A stretch of DNA of 64,000 bases, from the NCBI GenBank assembly GCA_964634815.1, contig CAZWMD010000016.1, forward strand, positions 6,924-70,923, read 5' to 3'. The notes under the pieces are model-generated. The model was not told the origin of the DNA. It did no database searches and saw nothing but the letters and a program-made list of their open reading frames with translations. This DNA is from JALZVT01 sp964634815 (GTDB taxonomy: Bacteria; Pseudomonadota; Gammaproteobacteria; Pseudomonadales; Azotimanducaceae). Position numbers and translations under genes: made by a program. Positions within the stretch are counted from its first letter, which is position 1. Each line of letters opens with the position of its first letter. Below are positions 33,112-41,659 of this stretch, in pieces.

Positions 33112-34326
33112 GTGGTTATTGAGCACGCAGTCGGTTTTGCATTTTGTGTCTTTGTTCTTGTGGTTCTTGCGAGTTTAGTCAGTGAGAAATTCCGTTTATC
33201 GGAGACATTGGTATTACTTGTGCTGGGTGCCGTGGTTGGAGGAATTATCACCTCTGGCCTGAACCTGGATACCGGGATTCGTTCCGAGAGCTTTCATGAC
33301 CTGGTGTTCTTTGTCTTCCTACCGGTGCTGGTGTTTGATGCGTCGTTGAAACTGCCTCAGCAGGCGGTTCTCAAAGACGGAGTTCTAATCGGTTTTCTGG
33401 CGCTTGCAGGTGTTGGGATTACTGCTGTTGTTGCGGGGTACCTGATTTTCATTGGTGTGGGGCATCCCTCAGGATTCCCGTTTATCGCTGCGCTCTTAAC
33501 CGGCACCCTGCTTGCAGCGACGGACCCTGTTTCGGTTGTGAGCCAGTTAAAGAGCCTGGGTGCTCCTGAACGGCTGCGGGTGTTGCTTGAGGGCGAGAGC
33601 CTGTTTAACGACGCGACAGCCATTGCTCTCTTTAGCGTGTTGATGGTGGTTGCGCTGGATTCGCAAGCCAGTGTCAGTGGGTTGGATATTCTTGGCTCGC
33701 TTAGCGTTAATTTCCTGGGCGGTGCAGCGATTGGGATTGGTGTGGGGCTTTTGGGAGGTGTTGCATTCCGGCATATCGACGACCAGGTAATTCGTGCGAT
33801 CGCCGGCCTCGCGGTTGCCTATGGCAGTTTTATTTTTGCGGAGGAGGTTATTCACGTATCAGGAATTCTGGCCGTGACAGCCGCCGGTATGACTATTGCC
33901 CGGATTGCAGGTTCTCAGGGCGATAGCTTTGGTGCTGTCTGGCAATCGCTGACGCGGCTTGCAGATGGAACGATCTTTTTACTGATGGGGCTGGTGGTTG
34001 GCTGGTACATGTTTGAGCAGCGATGGCTTGCCATGCTCATTGCGATCGGCGCCGTGACGGTGACGCGGCTGTTTGTCACGGTGGGAGGCATTTCTTTTTT
34101 CAATCTTTTCCTGTCGAGAAAGCTACCCCTGAATTACCAAACCGCCCTGGTCTGGGGGGGGCTGCGCGGTGCGGTTTCCCTGGCTCTGGCGTTGTCTATT
34201 CCCGTCGATTTGCCGTACTGGTTTACCATCCAGTGCATGGCCTTTGGCGTGGTGCTGTTCACCATGCTGGTTCAGGCACCAACGCTACCGCCGCTACTTA
34301 GCCGATTGGGTCTTGTTCAGCGCTGA
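33112..34326 (+). CDS. Cation:proton antiporter, NhaP/CPA1 type
   Basis: Membrane exchanger of Na+ or K+ for protons. The 404-residue product has 11-13 hydrophobic segments, FFVFLPVLVFDASLKL in TM3, the unwound-helix motif ATDPVSVVS and the ion-binding EGESLFNDATAIALF with the ND pair typical of CPA1. It is short, without a C-terminal regulatory domain. Start is GTG at 33112 with AGGGG 6 nt upstream. Convergent with the next gene, 13 nt apart. Confidence 0.9.
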   Translation: MVIEHAVGFAFCVFVLVVLASLVSEKFRLSETLVLLVLGAVVGGIITSGLNLDTGIRSESFHDLVFFVFLPVLVFDASLKLPQQAVLKDGVLIGFLALAGVGITAVVAGYLIFIGVGHPSGFPFIAALLTGTLLAATDPVSVVSQLKSLGAPERLRVLLEGESLFNDATAIALFSVLMVVALDSQASVSGLDILGSLSVNFLGGAAIGIGVGLLGGVAFRHIDDQVIRAIAGLAVAYGSFIFAEEVIHVSGILAVTAAGMTIARIAGSQGDSFGAVWQSLTRLADGTIFLLMGLVVGWYMFEQRWLAMLIAIGAVTVTRLFVTVGGISFFNLFLSRKLPLNYQTALVWGGLRGAVSLALALSIPVDLPYWFTIQCMAFGVVLFTMLVQAPTLPPLLSRLGLVQR

Positions 34327-34351
34327 TTACCCGGGTGATTTACCAGCGCTG
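34318..34351. repeat. Inverted repeat over two convergent stop codons
   Basis: CAGCGCTG occurs at 34318-34325 and 34344-34351; the octamer is itself palindromic, so the two copies can pair with a loop of 18 nt that contains CCCGGG. The left copy includes part of the antiporter stop codon and the loop contains the stop of the minus-strand gene. No T tract. Confidence 0.4.
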
Positions 34352-35923
34352 CGCGTCGGCGATATTCCAGTCTTCGCGCCATCCATCGGGAACTGTGCTG
34401 GCATCCAGTAAACAGCCCTCACTGATACCTGGGTAGAGCTGTGCATAAGTTTTCACCACTGTGCCCTGTACTCGCCGATTGATGTGTCGAGGTCGTAGAT
34501 CAGCCAGACTATCTAATCCGGCTGCTGCAATCAGCTCGGCTGCGTTGGCAACGGTATCTCGCTGGAAATTGGCCACTCGGGTGGCTTTGTCTTTGACCAC
34601 CAGGCCTTTGTTGCGCCCCGGGTTCTGGGTGGCGATACCTGTAGGGCATTCATCGGTATTGCAGCTACGGGCCTGAATGCAGCCCAATGCCATCATCATG
34701 CCTCGTGCAGAGTTAACAGTGTCGGCTCCAAGTGCGAGTGCGCGCACTAAATGAAACGCTGAGAACATCTTGCCTGATGCAATGAGGCGCATCTCGTTTC
34801 TCAGGCCACAGCCTATCAAGGCGTTGTTCACAAAAATCAATGCATCCCGTAGCGGGGTCCCGACTGAGTTTGTCATCTCGGTGGGCGCAGCACCTGTACC
34901 ACCTTCACCACCGTCCACCGTAATGAAATCCGGGTAGATCCCGGTTTTCAGCATGGCTTTGCAAATGCCGAGAAATTCGTCCTTACGGCCGATGCAGAGT
35001 TTGAAGCCTACCGGCTTGCCGCCAGAGAGCTTTCGTAGTTGGGCCAAAAATTCGAGTAAACCCTCGGGCGTGGAAAAGGCCGTGTGTGCTGGGGGTGAAA
35101 CGACATCCTGTCCCATAGGCACATGGCGAATTCTGGCAATTTCTTCAGTGAGTTTGGCAGCAGGAAGAATGCCGCCATGCCCAGGCTTTGCCCCTTGCGA
35201 TAGCTTGACTTCAATCATCTTCACTACATCGCGCTGGCTGTTTTCTGAAAACAGTTCGGGATCAAAATCGCCGTCGGCGTTGCGACAGCCAAAATACCCG
35301 GTGCCAATTTGCCAAACAATATCGCCACCATGCTCTAGGTGATAAGGACTGAGGCTGCCTTCGCCGGTGTTGTGCGAAAAGCCGCCTATTTTTGCTCCCT
35401 TGTTGAGCGCCATGATGGCGTTCTTGCTCAGAGCGCCGTAGCTCATGGCAGAGATATTCATTGGCGAGGCAAGGTAAGGCTGGGTGCAGTCTTTGCCACC
35501 AAACTTCACTCTGGGGGAGATATCACTCGGGTGTTTGGGCACCATGGAATGATTGATCCATTCGTACCCTGGACGATTCACATCAAAGATGGTGCCAAAC
35601 GGTCGAGTGTCTCTGGCGCCCTTGGCTCTTTGATATACCAGCGAACGAAATTCGCGAGGAATGGGCGTGCCGCTGGTTTCGGATTCAACAAAATACTGTT
35701 GAATCTCTGGGCGAACCGATTCAAGTAGGTAGCGAAAGTGTCCTAGTACGGGATACAGTCGCCGAATAGTGTGCTTGATCTGAAACATGTCGATGAGGCC
35801 AAGCACGATGATTGGTCCAATTACGACAAACCCCCACAAAATTGGGGGCCAGATCTGTGCAATCAACAAAAGTACCAACGGCATAACGATCGCGAAGACC
35901 GCAAAGTTCTGACGCATAGTCAT
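34340..35923 (-). CDS. FMN-binding glutamate synthase family protein
   Basis: Resembles the FMN/Fe-S synthase domain of glutamate synthase but lacks the amidotransferase domain and is membrane-attached: two hydrophobic segments (FAIVMPLVLLLIAQIW, LWGFVVIGPIIVLGLI) lie in the first 45 residues. The catalytic part has SAMSYGALSKNAIMALNKGA, HNTGEGSLSPYH, KPGHGGILPAAKLT, ITVDGGEGGTGAAP and the 3Fe-4S motif CIQARSCNTDECPTGIAT. It is 527 residues. The physiological reaction of this family is not established. It is 74 nt downstream of the NDH-2-like gene, probably the same operon. Confidence 0.88.
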   Translation of the reverse strand: MTMRQNFAVFAIVMPLVLLLIAQIWPPILWGFVVIGPIIVLGLIDMFQIKHTIRRLYPVLGHFRYLLESVRPEIQQYFVESETSGTPIPREFRSLVYQRAKGARDTRPFGTIFDVNRPGYEWINHSMVPKHPSDISPRVKFGGKDCTQPYLASPMNISAMSYGALSKNAIMALNKGAKIGGFSHNTGEGSLSPYHLEHGGDIVWQIGTGYFGCRNADGDFDPELFSENSQRDVVKMIEVKLSQGAKPGHGGILPAAKLTEEIARIRHVPMGQDVVSPPAHTAFSTPEGLLEFLAQLRKLSGGKPVGFKLCIGRKDEFLGICKAMLKTGIYPDFITVDGGEGGTGAAPTEMTNSVGTPLRDALIFVNNALIGCGLRNEMRLIASGKMFSAFHLVRALALGADTVNSARGMMMALGCIQARSCNTDECPTGIATQNPGRNKGLVVKDKATRVANFQRDTVANAAELIAAAGLDSLADLRPRHINRRVQGTVVKTYAQLYPGISEGCLLDASTVPDGWREDWNIADAQRW

Positions 35924-35997
35924 AAATTTTTTTAACCTTTACCTGCGGATTGTGTGGATGTTGTGTGGGATAAATTGGGGTTCAAATTTTGTTCTTG

Positions 35998-37617
35998 TTA
36001 GCTCTGCGGTTTAGTCCTGGTTTGGAGCTCTTCCGGGTAGCGGGCCTCAGGCAATTCGTCGAAGTAGTTTTGAAAAAAGGGCAAGGCTTTGCTCAGGCTC
36101 GTGAAGTCTGCGCGTCGTATCAATAGTATCTCGCTGTCTTCGAGGGCGGTGAGCATGCCAATGGTGACCTGGGGTTGGCTAAGGCTGTGTTCTCCCCAAT
36201 GCTCGCCAACACCGAGGGTGCGTACGTGATCTTCTTCGCCAGACTCTCTTGAGATTCTTGACTCCAGGCGCCCGGAAACCACGGTATAGAGACCATCAAT
36301 GTGCTGGCCGGGTTCAAACAACACGTCACCGATCTTGTAATGGCGTCTTGTCAGTCCTGTATCTTCTGGTGCGGAAATTTGCACAATACTGCGTGGCAAA
36401 ATGTAGTCGAACAGCCAGTTCAGCGCGATGCGTAGCCTTGTCGACAGACTGGGCACCAGAGACCAGTAAAAACCTCGCCACAAAAGCCAGGCGAGCACAC
36501 CAGAAAGAGGCCGCCCATAGACCTCAGCCACCGCATCATAGTGGCCGATCGACGCCATACTGCCTTTTGGAGAATAGCTGAAAGGCGTTTGCGGCTGTTG
36601 GTTCAGCCAGGCGGTCACGTTGGCGGCAATCAGTTTGGCTTCTCGAACCGCAAACTGGGCGGTGGTTGGTGCTGTTGTGCCATCAGCAAGCGGCACCCTT
36701 GCGTTATCACCCAGCGCCCAGACGCCATCCTGATCCGCAACCTGCAGATTTGCATCGACAACAATCTGGCCTCGCTCCAGAGACAGGGGCAAGCGTTCAA
36801 GCAACGCTACGGGTCCGTTGCCAATGGTACAGATGAGGGTTCTGCTGCCGATGAAATCGCCTTGGGACGTGTCAACACCGGTTGCGGTGGCGCCTGATAA
36901 TCGCGTTTCCAGCAGGAAAGTAACACCACGACGCATGAGTCTTTCTCTGGCGTGCTGTCCAAGGTTGCCACTCAATTCAGGTAGAACTTCTTTGCCGCTG
37001 TGAACAAGCAAAATATTGAGCTCGTCCGGGCTGATGTTCGGATAATGGCGCAGCGATCGCTGGATCAGTTCCTGAACCTCACCGGCCACCTCGATACCCG
37101 AGAAGCCACCTCCCGCGATCACAAAGGTAAGCAGCTGACTTTTGAGTTCCGGGTTACGGGTGACATCAGCATGCTCAAGGCAATGGATTACGTGATTGCG
37201 CAGTCGTTGGGCGTCGGTCAGGTTCTTCACAAAGAAACCGTGATCCGCAAGGCCAGGGAAAAGGGTGTCGATTCCCCGGGTGCCAAGAGCCATGATCAGT
37301 CCGTCGTACTCGAGGAACTGCGGAATCCGACGGCTACCCTGAGCAAGCTCAATACGCTTGTTTGCAAAGTCGATATCCATGACTTCCCCCATCCGTACCT
37401 TCAGGTCTTTCAACATGAGGCGTAAGGGGGTGACCGCGTCTGTGGCGGTGATGGTGCCACCTACTACTTCTGGCAGCAGGGGTTGGAATACGAAGTAATT
37501 TCGCTCGCTGACAAGGTCGACTTCAACATCGGCTGGCAGCGACTTGCGAAGCTGCTTGGCGGCAAACGCACCCGCGAATCCCCCGCCCAGGACGATGATT
37601 CTTTTTTGTCTACTCAT
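35998..37617 (-). CDS. NDH-2-like FAD oxidoreductase with C-terminal cyclic-nucleotide-binding domain
   Basis: The first 400 residues are a type II NADH dehydrogenase-like flavoprotein with two dinucleotide folds: IIVLGGGFAGAFAAKQL and VIAGGGFSGIEVAGEVQE, plus WALGDNARVP near the flavin. NDH-2 enzymes pass electrons from NADH to quinone without proton pumping. Residues about 415-520 form a cNMP-binding beta roll (KIGDVLFEPGQHIDGLYTVVSGRLE, GEHWGEHSL) followed by a short tail. Cyclic-nucleotide or redox control of the dehydrogenase is possible but not shown. Confidence 0.87.
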   Translation of the reverse strand: MSRQKRIIVLGGGFAGAFAAKQLRKSLPADVEVDLVSERNYFVFQPLLPEVVGGTITATDAVTPLRLMLKDLKVRMGEVMDIDFANKRIELAQGSRRIPQFLEYDGLIMALGTRGIDTLFPGLADHGFFVKNLTDAQRLRNHVIHCLEHADVTRNPELKSQLLTFVIAGGGFSGIEVAGEVQELIQRSLRHYPNISPDELNILLVHSGKEVLPELSGNLGQHARERLMRRGVTFLLETRLSGATATGVDTSQGDFIGSRTLICTIGNGPVALLERLPLSLERGQIVVDANLQVADQDGVWALGDNARVPLADGTTAPTTAQFAVREAKLIAANVTAWLNQQPQTPFSYSPKGSMASIGHYDAVAEVYGRPLSGVLAWLLWRGFYWSLVPSLSTRLRIALNWLFDYILPRSIVQISAPEDTGLTRRHYKIGDVLFEPGQHIDGLYTVVSGRLESRISRESGEEDHVRTLGVGEHWGEHSLSQPQVTIGMLTALEDSEILLIRRADFTSLSKALPFFQNYFDELPEARYPEELQTRTKPQS

Positions 37618-37698
37618 AAACCCTGAGCTCAGCGAGCCAATATGCCTTGATCCGGAATGATACAGATTGGTGCACGCCCAAGCACTATCGGGGTGTGG

Positions 37699-38136
37699 CT
37701 AGTCTGTTGCCCTCAACCAGGTCTCGGCAATCACGCAGGCGGCCTCGGCGTGGCTGGGGTCATCCGGTTTGCCGGTGCGTGGTTTGCCACGACGATTATT
37801 TGCCTCACGGGTGCTCAGGCGTTCATCTACCAGACAAACCGGTAGTCCTGATAGTTTTTCCAGGCGGGCAGCAAAACTCCGCGCCCGCGTCGAAATGTCG
37901 TTCTCCGTGTCGTCCATATTTAACGGCAATCCGACCAGCAGTAGAGCTGGTCGCCAGGCATCGATGAGTTCACGAGTGGTGTTTTCATCGGGCCAGCCGT
38001 TACGGGCTGGCAATGTCATGAGCGGTGTGGCGCTGGCGGTGATTGTTTGACCTGTTGCCACGCCGATCCATTTGAGTCCAAAGTCGAAGGCCATTACCAG
38101 ACCTTCGGGGCGAGCCGGTCTGGTTTGGTCAGGCAT
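37699..38136 (-). CDS. ruvX: RuvX/YqgF family pre-16S rRNA nuclease
   Basis: RNase H-fold protein, called Holliday junction resolvase-like; in E. coli it processes the 5' end of pre-16S rRNA. The 145-residue product has MAFDFGLKWIGVATG (first acidic residue), LLLVGLPLNMDDTEND, LPVCLVDERLSTREA (second acidic residue) and a C-terminal DPSHAEAACVIAETWL with the last aspartate. It overlaps yqgE by 8 nt. In Pseudomonas pyrR-pyrB follows here; those genes are absent downstream in this window. Confidence 0.93.
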   Translation of the reverse strand: MPDQTRPARPEGLVMAFDFGLKWIGVATGQTITASATPLMTLPARNGWPDENTTRELIDAWRPALLLVGLPLNMDDTENDISTRARSFAARLEKLSGLPVCLVDERLSTREANNRRGKPRTGKPDDPSHAEAACVIAETWLRATD

Positions 38137-38716
38137 GACCTGCGTCAGCCAGCAGTCGGTAGTCGATACCCAGTTGCGCAGCCGCAGCGTTTAGCCTGGT
38201 CTCAAAGGGCGCGCCAAACACCACCTGGCTTGCTGCTTCTACCGTTAGCCAACTGTTGTCTTTCAGTTCTTCTTCCAACTGACCAGCAGCCCAACCCGCG
38301 TAGCCCAGCATGACCAGAAACTCCCCTTTGTTCGGTGCGTTAACCAGCTCGGAGAGCGCGATCGTGGCGCCAGACAGATAGAGCTGGGGTGCAAGTTCGA
38401 GGCAGTCTGATTCTTCGAGGGTTTGGTTGTGCAGTACAAACCCCCGATCCTGAGCAACTGGCCCGCCTTCGAACACGTTCAGCTCTTTGTCTACCAGGGT
38501 TTGGGGTGCTGGAATTTCGAGCTCATCGAGCATGTGGGTCAGAGGCACTTTGGTGGGTTTGTTTATGACCACACCCAATGCCCCATCTGCATTGTGCTCG
38601 CACAGCAGGATCAGGCTTTGACCAAAATAGCTGCCGTTGAGCGCTGGCATGGAAAGCAGGAAGTGTCCCTGCAGGCTGAATTCACTCAAGCGCCGGTGCT
38701 CGGTCGGAACTGCCAT
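38129..38716 (-). CDS. yqgE: YqgE/AlgH family protein
   Basis: UPF0301 protein of unknown biochemical activity, first linked to alginate control in Pseudomonas as AlgH. The 195-residue product shows LQGHFLLSMPALNGSYFGQS, GALGVVINKPTKVPL, FEGGPVAQDRGFVLH and LGYAGWAAGQLEEELKDNSWL, all diagnostic. It starts inside the end of tonB (31 nt overlap) and its stop overlaps ruvX, so gshB-tonB-yqgE-ruvX are a tight operon. Confidence 0.94.
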   Translation of the reverse strand: MAVPTEHRRLSEFSLQGHFLLSMPALNGSYFGQSLILLCEHNADGALGVVINKPTKVPLTHMLDELEIPAPQTLVDKELNVFEGGPVAQDRGFVLHNQTLEESDCLELAPQLYLSGATIALSELVNAPNKGEFLVMLGYAGWAAGQLEEELKDNSWLTVEAASQVVFGAPFETRLNAAAAQLGIDYRLLADAGHA

Positions 38717-39543
38717 GAGCGGACGATTTCAAGCAGGTCGGTGGATTTCTTCATCTCTTCAGGGAACGGCGGGTAGGGCGCCGCCAGGCGCACGATATTT
38801 AGTGCGGCGTCATCCAGTATCTTGTGACCGCTGGATACCAGTACCCGAACGGCTTGCAAAGAGCCATCCGGCTTCAGCGTGACCAGTAATTTCAGGTCGC
38901 CGTAGAGTTGTTTTTGGCGCGCTTCTTCGGGGTAGTTAAGGTTGCCGACCTGTTCTACACGGCGACGCCATGATTGCAGGTAATAAGCGTCTGATGTCCG
39001 GCGCGCGGAGACACTGGTTAGGCGGCGAATGCGTGGACCTTTTGCCTGTTGCTGGGTTTCGTCGGAAAGACGAGCTTCAAGACTGGCTATTTCCTTGGCC
39101 AGTTCCTCAATGGTTTTGGTGTTAAAACCATCAATGGCCTCGGCCGGATCATCTTGCTCGGCGTTGACCGCAAAGTCGCTGCTGGTTTCGGTGGTGAGCT
39201 CGGCCTCCAGTTCCTGTTCTGCCTCGTCGGGCAGGATCAGCATGGGTTCAGGTATAACGTCCTGCTCTACGTTGGCTACAAAATCGGCCTCGGAGCGGGT
39301 TGTCTTCTCAAGAACCTCCGAGGCGTCGCCACTGCCAAGTTGATTGGTCGCTGCCACAAAGGCTGCATCCTCTGGCGCCACCTTGTCTGAGTGCTGGGAC
39401 AACGTCACCTCGATGGTTGGGCTTGAGGCTTGCTGGATTTGCCAGGAAAAGCCGATGCCAAGAATCACCGCCGCATGCAGTGCGATGGCCACAAAAGCCG
39501 TGAAGCTCAATCGGTCGCTGGGTTTTACTTCAATTTCGCTCAT
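38686..39543 (-). CDS. TonB family energy transducer
   Basis: The 285-residue product has one membrane anchor (LSFTAFVAIALHAAVILGIGF, about residues 12-32), a long acidic linker and a C-terminal TonB domain (NYPEEARQKQLYGDLKLLV, SSGHKILDDAAL, AAPYPPFP). TonB proteins transmit proton motive force to the outer membrane. The linker is Glu/Ala-rich rather than Pro/Lys-rich. I chose the ATG at 39543, which overlaps the gshB stop as ATGA. In Pseudomonas aeruginosa the TonB at this locus (TonB3) is needed for twitching, which fits the adjacent Pil-Chp genes. Confidence 0.9.
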   Translation of the reverse strand: MSEIEVKPSDRLSFTAFVAIALHAAVILGIGFSWQIQQASSPTIEVTLSQHSDKVAPEDAAFVAATNQLGSGDASEVLEKTTRSEADFVANVEQDVIPEPMLILPDEAEQELEAELTTETSSDFAVNAEQDDPAEAIDGFNTKTIEELAKEIASLEARLSDETQQQAKGPRIRRLTSVSARRTSDAYYLQSWRRRVEQVGNLNYPEEARQKQLYGDLKLLVTLKPDGSLQAVRVLVSSGHKILDDAALNIVRLAAPYPPFPEEMKKSTDLLEIVRSWQFRPSTGA

Positions 39544-40514
39544 CTCAAGCGCTCTTCTATCGTCTCGCAAAGCTTACCGGCGATATCCAGCGAAAACTGC
39601 TGGTCCAGTTCACGAATGCAGGTTGGACAGGTGACATTTATTTCGGTGAGATAGTCGCCGATCACATCTATACCGACAAACAGCAATCCACGGCGTTTCA
39701 ATTCAGGACCGATTTGTTCGGTGATCCAGCGGTCACGGTCGCTCAGCTCCTGACCTCGACCCGTACCTCCTGCCGCCAGATTGCCTCTGGACTCGCCAGC
39801 AAGAGGAACCCTGGCGAGTGCGTAGGGAACAGGTTCACCGTCGATGAGCAAGATACGCTTGTCGCCATCAACAATTTCCGGCAGGTATTTCTGGCCCATA
39901 ATTTGTTGTTGGCCGCGACTAGTCAATGTTTCAAGAATAACCGATATATTAGGGTCGCCTTTCTGAGCCCGAAAAATACTCGAGCCCCCCATGCCGTCAA
40001 GTGGCTTGAATATTACGTCCTCGTGAGTGGCGTGAAAGTCGCGGAGTTTGTCCATGCGTCGGCTCACGATCAGTGGTGGGCAGCACTGGGGGAAGTGAGT
40101 GGCGAAGAGTTTTTCGTTGCAGTCGCGAATACTTGCAGGTTTGTTGACAACCAACACGCCGTTGGCCTCCAAGCGCTCCAACAGATAGGTCGAGTAGATG
40201 AATTCCATATCAAAGGGCGGGTCTTTACGCATCATGACCACGTCAAAATCGGTTAGATCGTGCTGTCGCGGTTCCCCGGCTTGATACCAGTCCTCTGGTG
40301 CGTCTTTAGGGTCTAGCGATTCAGCGAACACATCATGCAACCGGAATGGGCGCGTCACTCCCTGAATCTTGTCCTCTAGCAGCAACATGTCTTGCTGCTC
40401 CATGACACTCACAGACCAATCTCGCACCTGAGCGGCACGAATCATGGCAAGAGTACTGTCTTTTTTCAGCGATAAGGAGTCAACTGGGTCCAGCAAAAAC
40501 AGGGCGTTTGGCAT
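39540..40514 (-). CDS. gshB: Glutathione synthetase
   Basis: ATP-grasp ligase joining gamma-glutamylcysteine and glycine. The 324-residue product has LFLLDPVDSLSLKKDSTLAM at the N-terminus, MRKDPPFDMEFIYSTYLLE, ATP-grasp loop KPLDGMGGSSIFR, GDKRILLIDGEPVPYALARV, RGNLAAGG and the C-terminal FVGIDVIGDYLTEINVT. Full length. It heads the operon to ruvX and is divergent from pilG, 381 nt away. Confidence 0.96.
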   Translation of the reverse strand: MPNALFLLDPVDSLSLKKDSTLAMIRAAQVRDWSVSVMEQQDMLLLEDKIQGVTRPFRLHDVFAESLDPKDAPEDWYQAGEPRQHDLTDFDVVMMRKDPPFDMEFIYSTYLLERLEANGVLVVNKPASIRDCNEKLFATHFPQCCPPLIVSRRMDKLRDFHATHEDVIFKPLDGMGGSSIFRAQKGDPNISVILETLTSRGQQQIMGQKYLPEIVDGDKRILLIDGEPVPYALARVPLAGESRGNLAAGGTGRGQELSDRDRWITEQIGPELKRRGLLFVGIDVIGDYLTEINVTCPTCIRELDQQFSLDIAGKLCETIEERLR

Positions 40515-40803
40515 AAAGTGGAGGGCCTTTGAGGTGAATTTGCACAGTTTGGAAAGGACGCTAAGTTACCCGCTTGAGCGTCTTCTACCAAGTCATATAG
40601 CTGTAACCCGATTTGGGCGCTGCAGGGACAATCTGGCCGACGGCTCAATGCCTGTGAGCAGTGATTCACGGTTCGTCATCAAAGTGAGACCGAAATCCCT
40701 TATTGGCCGGTTACTTATAGCTACCATTTGAGAAATCGTGATACAAAACTCGCGAGCGCAGTCTGGTTGCTTGACCGTCTCTAGCCGAGATAAAGGAGCA
40801 ACA
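40515..40803. other. Intergenic region between gshB and the pilG leader ORF
   Basis: About 290 nt without a recognisable gene, shared by divergent promoters of gshB and the Pil-Chp operon. It contains a hairpin GACGCT/AGCGTC (40557-40562 with 40577-40582) and, at its right end, the strong ribosome binding site AAAGGAG (40792-40798) of the small ORF described next. No convincing -10/-35 pair was found on either strand. Confidence 0.5.
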
Positions 40804-40896
40804 GTGCGTAGTTCAGAGACTTACATTTATTTGAGGCGCATACCTGGGGCAAAACCCCAATGGCAGGCGCACAACGATAGAGAGACTGTTGGCTAA
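40804..40896 (+). CDS. 30-residue small ORF translationally coupled to pilG
   Basis: A GTG at 40804 lies 5 nt after AAAGGAG, the best ribosome binding site in the region. The ORF encodes 30 residues (start MRSSETYIYLRRIPGAKPQW, then QAHNDRETVG) and its TAA overlaps the pilG ATG as TAATG. pilG itself has only a weak site, so translation of pilG may depend on this ORF. I do not recognise the peptide; it is basic and soluble, with no signal or membrane segment. It could be a leader peptide or a remnant gene. Confidence 0.55.
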   Translation: MRSSETYIYLRRIPGAKPQWQAHNDRETVG

Positions 40897-41276
40897 TGGA
40901 ACAGGAAATCCAGAGCGTCAAGGTGCTGGTCATCGATGACAGCAAAACCATACGACGCAGCGCAGAGAACCTGCTGGCAAAAGAAGGCTTCGAAGTCATC
41001 ACGGCCATTGACGGGTTTGATGCCCTTGCCAAGATCGCTGATGCACGCCCGGAAATCATCTTTGTAGACATTATGATGCCGCGCCTTGATGGCTACCAAA
41101 CCTGCGCGCTGATCAAAAATAATAGTGAATTCAAAGCAACACCGGTGGTTATGCTGTCAAGCAAAGACGGTCTTTTTGATCGGGCGAAGGGCCGCATTGT
41201 CGGCAGCGATCAATACATCACCAAGCCGTTCAGCAAAGAAGAGCTGCTCGGCACCATTCGCACGCTGGTTCACTAG
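40896..41276 (+). CDS. pilG: Twitching motility response regulator PilG
   Basis: Stand-alone receiver phosphorylated by ChpA; promotes pilus extension and links to cAMP signalling. The 126-residue product has VLVIDDSKTIRRSAENLL, phosphoacceptor aspartate in FVDIMMPRLDGYQTCALIKN, VVMLSSKDGLFDRAKGRIVGS and the KPFSKEELLGTI end, close to Pseudomonas PilG over its length. Its ATG overlaps the stop of the small ORF upstream. It heads pilGHIJ-chpA-chpC. Confidence 0.96.
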   Translation: MEQEIQSVKVLVIDDSKTIRRSAENLLAKEGFEVITAIDGFDALAKIADARPEIIFVDIMMPRLDGYQTCALIKNNSEFKATPVVMLSSKDGLFDRAKGRIVGSDQYITKPFSKEELLGTIRTLVH

Positions 41277-41287
41277 GAACACAGGCA

Positions 41288-41659
41288 ATGGCGCGTATTT
41301 TGGTAGTAGACGATTCGCCTACCGATTCGCACAAGATGATGCACTTGCTGGCAAAGCATGGGCATCAGGTGCTAACGGCAGCGACTGGGTCTGACGGCAT
41401 TGAAGTGGCATCAGAGGAACAACCTGATGTCATTTTGATGGACGTTGTGATGCCTGGCATCAACGGGTTTCAGGCCACTCGTGAACTCACCAGAGGTCAC
41501 GCGACAAAGCACATACCGGTCATTATTGTTTCAAACAAGGCGCAGCAAGCCGATCGAGTTTGGGGCGAACGACAGGGCGCATCGGGCTATCTCACGAAGC
41601 CGGTAGTTGCTGCAGAGATTCTGGATGTTGTTAACACTGTGCTGGTGGACAACCTCTAA
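41288..41659 (+). CDS. pilH: Twitching motility response regulator PilH
   Basis: Second stand-alone receiver of the Pil-Chp system; promotes retraction or acts as a phosphate sink. The 123-residue product has ILVVDDSPTDSHKMMHLL, the phosphoacceptor in ILMDVVMPGINGFQATREL, PVIIVSNKAQQADRVWGERQGA and YLTKPVVAAEIL. It is 11 nt from pilG and its stop shares one base with the pilI start. Confidence 0.95.
   Translation: MARILVVDDSPTDSHKMMHLLAKHGHQVLTAATGSDGIEVASEEQPDVILMDVVMPGINGFQATRELTRGHATKHIPVIIVSNKAQQADRVWGERQGASGYLTKPVVAAEILDVVNTVLVDNL

Noticed and set aside
34318..34351. Strong rho-independent terminator between the antiporter and the glutamate-synthase-like gene
   Set aside because: The arms pair but neither strand has a T tract, so it is reported only as an inverted repeat.
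35339..35728. Plus-strand 129-codon frame inside the glutamate-synthase-like gene
   Set aside because: It lies wholly opposite a well-supported gene and shows no recognisable motif.
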